Positions 14,609 to 19,644 of a DNA stretch of 19,644 nt are shown one piece after another; position 1 is the stretch's first letter, and the number at the start of each line of letters is the position of its first letter. The stretch is from CAZJNX01 sp964547415 (GTDB taxonomy: Bacteria; Pseudomonadota; Alphaproteobacteria; Rhizobiales; Amorphaceae). The notes under the pieces are model-generated. The model saw only the letters and a program-made list of their open reading frames with translations. It was not told the origin of the DNA and ran no database searches. Both the position numbers and the translations under genes were made by a program. The DNA lies in assembly GCA_964547415.1 (NCBI GenBank), contig CAZJNX010000081.1, forward strand, positions 1-19,644, in the 5' to 3' direction.

Positions 14609-15245
14609 TCAGGCGATGATGATGTTCTCCTCGCCGAGCTCCGAGAGGACCAGAAGGATCTTGAACTCGGCATCGTCGTCGTCAAAGGTGAGGACCGTAA
14701 GGAAACCTCCTTTCGGATCGAGTAGTCCTCCCCGTTCGAGGTCACGAGCACGATCACGTCCTGTTCCACATCGAAGTCGAAGAGCTCGTTCAGGTCGCTG
14801 CCGCGGCGCATGACGAAAGCGTCGGCGCCCGTGCTGCCCAACAGCCTATCGGCGCCGCCGCCGATCATCTCGTTCCCGGCACCGCCCACGCCGTGCCGGG
14901 AGGCCGCGGTGCCCCACGGGACGGCGTCGCCGTCGCCGATGATGGCGTCGTTGCCGGCGTTGACGACCGGCTGGTCCTCGCCGGTCCCGCCCGACAGCAT
15001 GTCGGCGCCGGCTTCCCCGCTGAAGGAATCGTCCCCGGGACCGCCCGCCAACACGTCGCCCCCGGACCGACGGCCGACAGCACGCGCTCGAACGGCTGCC
15101 CGAGGTCGCCCTCGACCCGGTCGGAGAGCCCGTCGAGCGCGCGCAGGAGCTGGGCGGCGGAGGAGGGCCGGTCGGGCCCGGAACGGTCCTCGATGCGGAC
15201 GAGGCGCCACCGACGGAAGAGGTGGACGCTCACGACGGGCCTCAC
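14609..15245 (-). pseudogene. Small RTX (hemolysin-type calcium-binding repeat) protein, two frameshifts
   Basis: Three overlapping leftward frames join into one sensible protein of about 210 residues if one base is added at each of two places. Frame one starts at GTG 15245 (or GTG 15233) and carries VHLFRRWRLVRIEDRSG and QLLRALDGLSDRVEG, an unrecognised N-terminal part. A missing G in the G-run at 15059-15063 shifts it to frame two. There the RTX-like repeats GGDVLAGGPGDDSFSG, ADMLSGGTGED and ADRLLGSTGADAFVMRRG are followed by an FDFDVEQD end typical of RTX domains. A second missing base near 14711-14720 (at CCGAAAGG on the coding strand) shifts it to the last frame, LTFDDDDAEFKILLVL to ENIIIA and the stop. 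Intact, it would bind Ca2+ and be exported by a type I system, but no exporter is nearby. Either a true pseudogene or two assembly errors. Confidence 0.7.
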
Positions 15246-15260
15246 CCGATGGCGGGAAGG

Positions 15261-15294
15261 CGGGGCGCCGGGCGCTGCGGCGCGCCCGGCCCCG
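15261..15294. terminator. Bidirectional terminator-like hairpin after glutaryl-CoA dehydrogenase gene
   Basis: CGGGGCGCCGGGCGC (15261-15275) pairs with GCGCCCGGCCCCG (15282-15294), leaving a 2-base bulge and a 6-base loop. It begins 4 bases after the leftward stop codon. The T-run (TTTT, 15295-15298) is on the plus-strand side, so its classic orientation is rightward, although the dehydrogenase gene is leftward. Confidence 0.6.
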
Positions 15295-15297
15295 TTT

Positions 15298-16512
<1,215 letters not shown>

Positions 16513-16734
16513 CGGCGTGTCTCCTGTGGTCGGCGCTATCCATGTCGATGTCGCGCCGAGGGGGCGGCGGTAAAGCCTCGCGGCGGTCGCACCGGCCATG
16601 CCGGCGGATCCTTCAAGCCTGAAATATCGCGGCGCGAGGACCGCGTCGACCCGTCCGTGCAGCCCGGTTGCGGGTGGCGCGTTCCCGGTCCATCGTCCGC
16701 CGCGAACGGGCGGGCAACGACGGAGTGAGGCATC

Positions 16735-19371
16735 ATGCGCACGGAGACCGGCAACCCGGTGCGGCTCGAGGACTACGCGCCGACCCCTTACGCGGTGGAC
16801 GGCGTCGATCTCGTCTTCCGCCTCGAACCGTCGGCGACGGAGGTGGTGTCGACCGTCCGCTTCTCCCGCCGGGAGGGCACCGCTCCGGGCACGCCCCTCG
16901 TGCTCGACGGGGACGCGCTCGTCCTCGTGTCGGCCACCGTCGACGGCGCCCCCCTCGCCACGGACGCCTTCGCCGCGAGCGGGGAGCGCTTCACCCTGTT
17001 CGCCCCGCCCGCCGGGCCGTTCGCCCTCACCCTCGTCACCCGGATCGACCCCACCGGCAACACGCAGCTGATGGGCCTTTACCGCTCGGGCGGCAACTAC
17101 TGCACCCAGTGCGAGGCGGAGGGCTTCCGCCGCATCACCTACTCCTACGACAGGCCGGACGTCCTCGCCGTCTACACCGTGCGCATCGAGGCGGATGCGT
17201 CCGAGGCGCCCGTCCTCCTTTGCAACGGCAACCCGGTGGAGGACGGCGCGCTGCCGGACGGGCGGCACTACCGGGTCTGGCACGACCCGTTCCCGAAGCC
17301 GTCCTACCTGTTCGCGCTGGTGGCGGGGAACCTTGCGGAGGTGTCGGACACGTTCGTCACCGCTTCGGGCCGCGCGGTGGCGCTGAAGATCTACGTGGAG
17401 CCGGGCAAGGAGGCGCGGGCGGCCTACGCCATGGACGCGCTGAAGCGGTCCATGCGCTGGGACGAGCAGGCGTTCGGCCGCGAGTACGATCTCGACCTCT
17501 TCATGATCGTCGCCGTGTCGGACTTCAACATGGGCGCCATGGAGAACAAGGGCCTCAACGTCTTCAACGATCGCTACGTGCTGGCCGACCCGGAGACGGC
17601 GACGGATCAGGACTACGCCGGCATCGAGGCGGTGATCGCCCACGAGTATTTCCACAACTGGACGGGCAACCGGATCACCTGCCGCGACTGGTTCCAGCTG
17701 TGCCTGAAGGAGGGGCTCACGGTCTTCCGCGACCAGGAGTTCACCTCCGACATGCGCTCGCGCGCCGTGAAGCGCATCGCCGACGTGAAGATGCTGCGGA
17801 ACCACCAGTTCCCGGAGGACGCCGGGCCGCTCGCCCACCCGGTGCGCCCGGCCGTCTACCACGAGATTTCCAACTTCTACACGGCGACCGTCTACGAGAA
17901 GGGGGCAGAGGTGATCCGCGCCCTGAAGGCCCTCCTCGGCGACGACGCCTTCGCGAAGGGCATGGACCTCTACTTCGCCCGCCACGATGGGGAGGCGGTG
18001 ACGGTGGAGGACTTCCTCGCCTGCTTCGCCGAGGCGAGCGGGCGGGACCTTTCCCGGTTCTTGCGCTGGTACACCCAGGCCGGGACCCCGCGCCTGTCGG
18101 CCGAGGAGACGTGGGACGAGGCGAGCGGCACCTACACCCTCGTCTTCCGCCAGACGGTGCCCGACACGCCGGGCCAGACCGAGAAGGCGCCGATGGCGAT
18201 CCCGGTGCGCTTCGGCCTCCTGTCGCCCAACGGCGGGGAGGCGAGCGCGGCCGCGATCGAGGGGGCGGAGGTGACCGGCGACGTCCTGGAGATCGCCGCG
18301 CCCGAGACGACGGTGCGCTTCACCGGCCTCGGGGCGCGGCCCGTCCCGTCGCTCCTGCGCGGGTTCTCCGCGCCCGTCATCCTGTCGGGGTCGGCGGTGG
18401 CGGGCCACGAGCCCTTCCTCCTCGCCCACGACACCGACCCGTTCAACCGCTGGCAGGCGGCGCAGAACCTCGCCCGCGCGTTCCTGATGGCCCACGCCCG
18501 GGACGGCGAGGGGGCGGCGGGCGATGCGTCCGCCCTCGTGGAGGGTCTCGCCGCGATCCTCGCCGACGACACGCTCGAGCCCGCCTTCAAGGCGCTGGTG
18601 CTGCAGGTCCCGCCCGAGGGCGATATCGTCAACGCCCTCGGGAGCGATGTGAACCCGGACCGGGTGCGCGCCGCCGTCACCGACCTCAAGGCGCGGATCG
18701 GCACCCGCCTCGCCGGGCCGCTGGAGGCCGCCTACCGGGGGAACGAAACGCCCGGCCCCTACAGCCCGGACGCCGCCGCGGCCGGCCGCCGGTCGCTACG
18801 CAACACCGCCCTCGACCTCCTCGTCGCCTCCGGGCGTGCGGACCGGGGGGCGCTCGCCCTCGCCCACTTCGAGGGGGCGGGCAACATGACGGAGCGGATG
18901 GCGGGCCTGTCCGCCCTCGTCCACGCCGGCCTGCCGGAGGCGGAAAAGGCCCTGTCAGCCTTCCACGACGCCTTCCGGAACGAGCCCCTCGTCCTCGACA
19001 AGTGGTTCGCGGTCCAGGCGACGGCCCCCGGGGCCGGCACGCTGGACAACGTGGAGGCGCTCACCGGCCATCCGGCCTTCACCATGGCGAACCCCAACCG
19101 GGTGCGCTCGCTGATCGGCGCGTTCGCCCAGATGAACCCGACGGGCTTCAACCGGGCGGACGGGGCGGGCTACCGCTTCGTGGCCGACAGGGTGCTCGCC
19201 CTCGACGGCAAGAACCCGCAGGTGGCCGCGCGCCTGTTGTCCGCCTTCCGTTCCGTCCGCGTGATGGAGCCCGCCCGCCGCGCCGCCGCCGAGGCCGCGC
19301 TGAGGCGCATCGCGGCGACCGAAAGCCTGTCCTCCGACACGCGGGACATCGTCGCCCGCATCCTCGGCTGA
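16735..19371 (+). CDS. pepN: Aminopeptidase N (M1 family, PepN)
   Basis: A cytosolic zinc aminopeptidase that trims N-terminal residues from peptides in the last stage of protein turnover. The 878-residue length matches E. coli PepN (870). The substrate-binding GAMEN motif is at 267-271. The zinc site HEYFHNW begins at 303, with H303, E304 (catalytic), H307 and, 18 residues on, E326 in CLKEGLTVFRDQEF. The N-terminal domain has LMGLYRSGGNYCTQCEAEGF (specific to the bacterial PepN branch), and the C-terminal part has the DPFNRWQAAQ and AFAQMNPTGFNR stretches. The ATG at 16735 is preceded by GGAGTGAGG. There is no signal peptide. It is divergent from the glutaryl-CoA dehydrogenase gene and appears monocistronic. 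Confidence 0.98.
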   Translation: MRTETGNPVRLEDYAPTPYAVDGVDLVFRLEPSATEVVSTVRFSRREGTAPGTPLVLDGDALVLVSATVDGAPLATDAFAASGERFTLFAPPAGPFALTLVTRIDPTGNTQLMGLYRSGGNYCTQCEAEGFRRITYSYDRPDVLAVYTVRIEADASEAPVLLCNGNPVEDGALPDGRHYRVWHDPFPKPSYLFALVAGNLAEVSDTFVTASGRAVALKIYVEPGKEARAAYAMDALKRSMRWDEQAFGREYDLDLFMIVAVSDFNMGAMENKGLNVFNDRYVLADPETATDQDYAGIEAVIAHEYFHNWTGNRITCRDWFQLCLKEGLTVFRDQEFTSDMRSRAVKRIADVKMLRNHQFPEDAGPLAHPVRPAVYHEISNFYTATVYEKGAEVIRALKALLGDDAFAKGMDLYFARHDGEAVTVEDFLACFAEASGRDLSRFLRWYTQAGTPRLSAEETWDEASGTYTLVFRQTVPDTPGQTEKAPMAIPVRFGLLSPNGGEASAAAIEGAEVTGDVLEIAAPETTVRFTGLGARPVPSLLRGFSAPVILSGSAVAGHEPFLLAHDTDPFNRWQAAQNLARAFLMAHARDGEGAAGDASALVEGLAAILADDTLEPAFKALVLQVPPEGDIVNALGSDVNPDRVRAAVTDLKARIGTRLAGPLEAAYRGNETPGPYSPDAAAAGRRSLRNTALDLLVASGRADRGALALAHFEGAGNMTERMAGLSALVHAGLPEAEKALSAFHDAFRNEPLVLDKWFAVQATAPGAGTLDNVEALTGHPAFTMANPNRVRSLIGAFAQMNPTGFNRADGAGYRFVADRVLALDGKNPQVAARLLSAFRSVRVMEPARRAAAEAALRRIAATESLSSDTRDIVARILG

Positions 19372-19644
19372 CGCCTCCATCGGCGGCGCGCCCGCCGTGC
19401 CGCCGGTGTCCGTTCCGGTGGCGAGAAATTTTCCGCCGACATTCCGGCGGATCAGCCCCCTCGAGAACCGCCCCGAGCGCGGGCCGCGCGGCATTCCGGT
19501 CGGCTCGGTCGGCCTTCCCCCGAGATCGGCAGCCGCCCCCCGTCGCCCCCGGAGCCTGCACCCCGCCACCGCACGGGTCCATTCCGGTGGTGATACCGGC
19601 GCACCATACTCGTGACTCGGTAAGGTTTTGATGGTCCGGGTCTG
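19372..19644. other. Gene-free right end with repeat and possible start of next gene
   Basis: The region starts with an imperfect stem, CGGCGG/CCGCCG (19381-19397), a possible pepN terminator. It then carries TTCCGG four times (19413, 19442, 19494, 19582), one of them inside the 17-base unit shared with 6362-6378. The short reading frames here have no family resemblance. At the edge, TAAGG (19621-19625) precedes ATG at 19631 by 5 bases and could open a new rightward gene, but only 14 bases remain. Confidence 0.5.
19433..19451. repeat. Second copy of the 17-base hairpin repeat
   Basis: GCCGACATTCCGGCGGA (19435-19451) is identical to 6362-6378. With two more bases on the left it forms a perfect stem CCGCCG (19433-19438), loop ACATTC, CGGCGG (19445-19450). 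Both copies lie downstream of a rightward gene, in non-coding DNA. Confidence 0.65.

Noticed and set aside
8240..14725. A 2161-codon open frame on the plus strand
   Set aside because: It runs antisense through the SDR and selO genes and out of frame through the imelysin and DUF1111 genes, all of which have clear family motifs. Its translation is Arg/Gly/Pro-rich without any domain; stop codons are simply rare at this GC content.
19372..19644. CRISPR-like array from the recurring TTCCGG sites
   Set aside because: Spacings are irregular (29, 52 and 88 bases) and the shared core is too short; no cas genes are present.
19631..19644. Start of a new rightward gene at the window edge
   Set aside because: An ATG with TAAGG before it is visible, but only four codons and two bases remain, too few to call a gene.

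Overview
The window is GC-rich bacterial DNA (around 70% G+C by eye, with G or C at nearly every third codon position). Gene content and protein style point to an alphaproteobacterium, most likely of the order Hyphomicrobiales (Rhizobiales). The clues are an IscU-like scaffold without its third cysteine next to yidD and thrS, an imelysin plus di-heme oxidoreductase iron pair, and a short PRC-barrel protein. No rRNA, tRNA, insertion sequence, integrase or CRISPR array was seen. One run of 10 N (761-770) inside thrS shows that this is a scaffolded draft assembly.

Layout from left to right. (1) 1-1558, leftward: thrS, cut by the window edge. (2) 1828-4165, rightward: a universal stress protein and a BCCT osmolyte transporter. 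(3) 4169-5011, leftward: an IscU-like scaffold followed by yidD, which ends 3 bp from the end of the BCCT gene. (4) 5210-6309, rightward: folE and hisI, overlapping by ATGA. (5) 6407-7387, leftward: a Na+/Ca2+ exchanger. (6) 7776-8213, leftward: a small PRC-barrel protein followed by a perfect 11-bp inverted repeat. (7) 8327-9478, leftward: a short-chain dehydrogenase with an extra C-terminal membrane domain. (8) 9479-9764: an unusually AT-rich divergent promoter region with dyads that resemble iron-control boxes. (9) 9765-12914, rightward: an imelysin (iron-regulated M75 family) and a DUF1111 di-heme cytochrome c oxidoreductase, followed at once by a signal-peptide-like reading frame that runs into the next gene. 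(10) 13040-14527, leftward: selO. (11) 14609-15245, leftward: a small RTX-type gene with two apparent frameshifts. (12) 15298-16512, leftward: glutaryl-CoA dehydrogenase. (13) 16735-19371, rightward: pepN. The last 273 bp have no clear gene but share a 17-bp sequence with the hisI/exchanger gap.

Most genes are housekeeping. The parts with coherent joint meaning are the usp-BCCT pair (osmotic stress; it appears to sit inside an otherwise leftward iscU-like/yidD/thrS block) and the imelysin-DUF1111 pair with its candidate iron-responsive promoter. I did not find a convincing new multi-gene system. The best leads are the SDR-membrane domain fusion, the possible erosion of a larger imelysin operon, and the small dispersed repeat.
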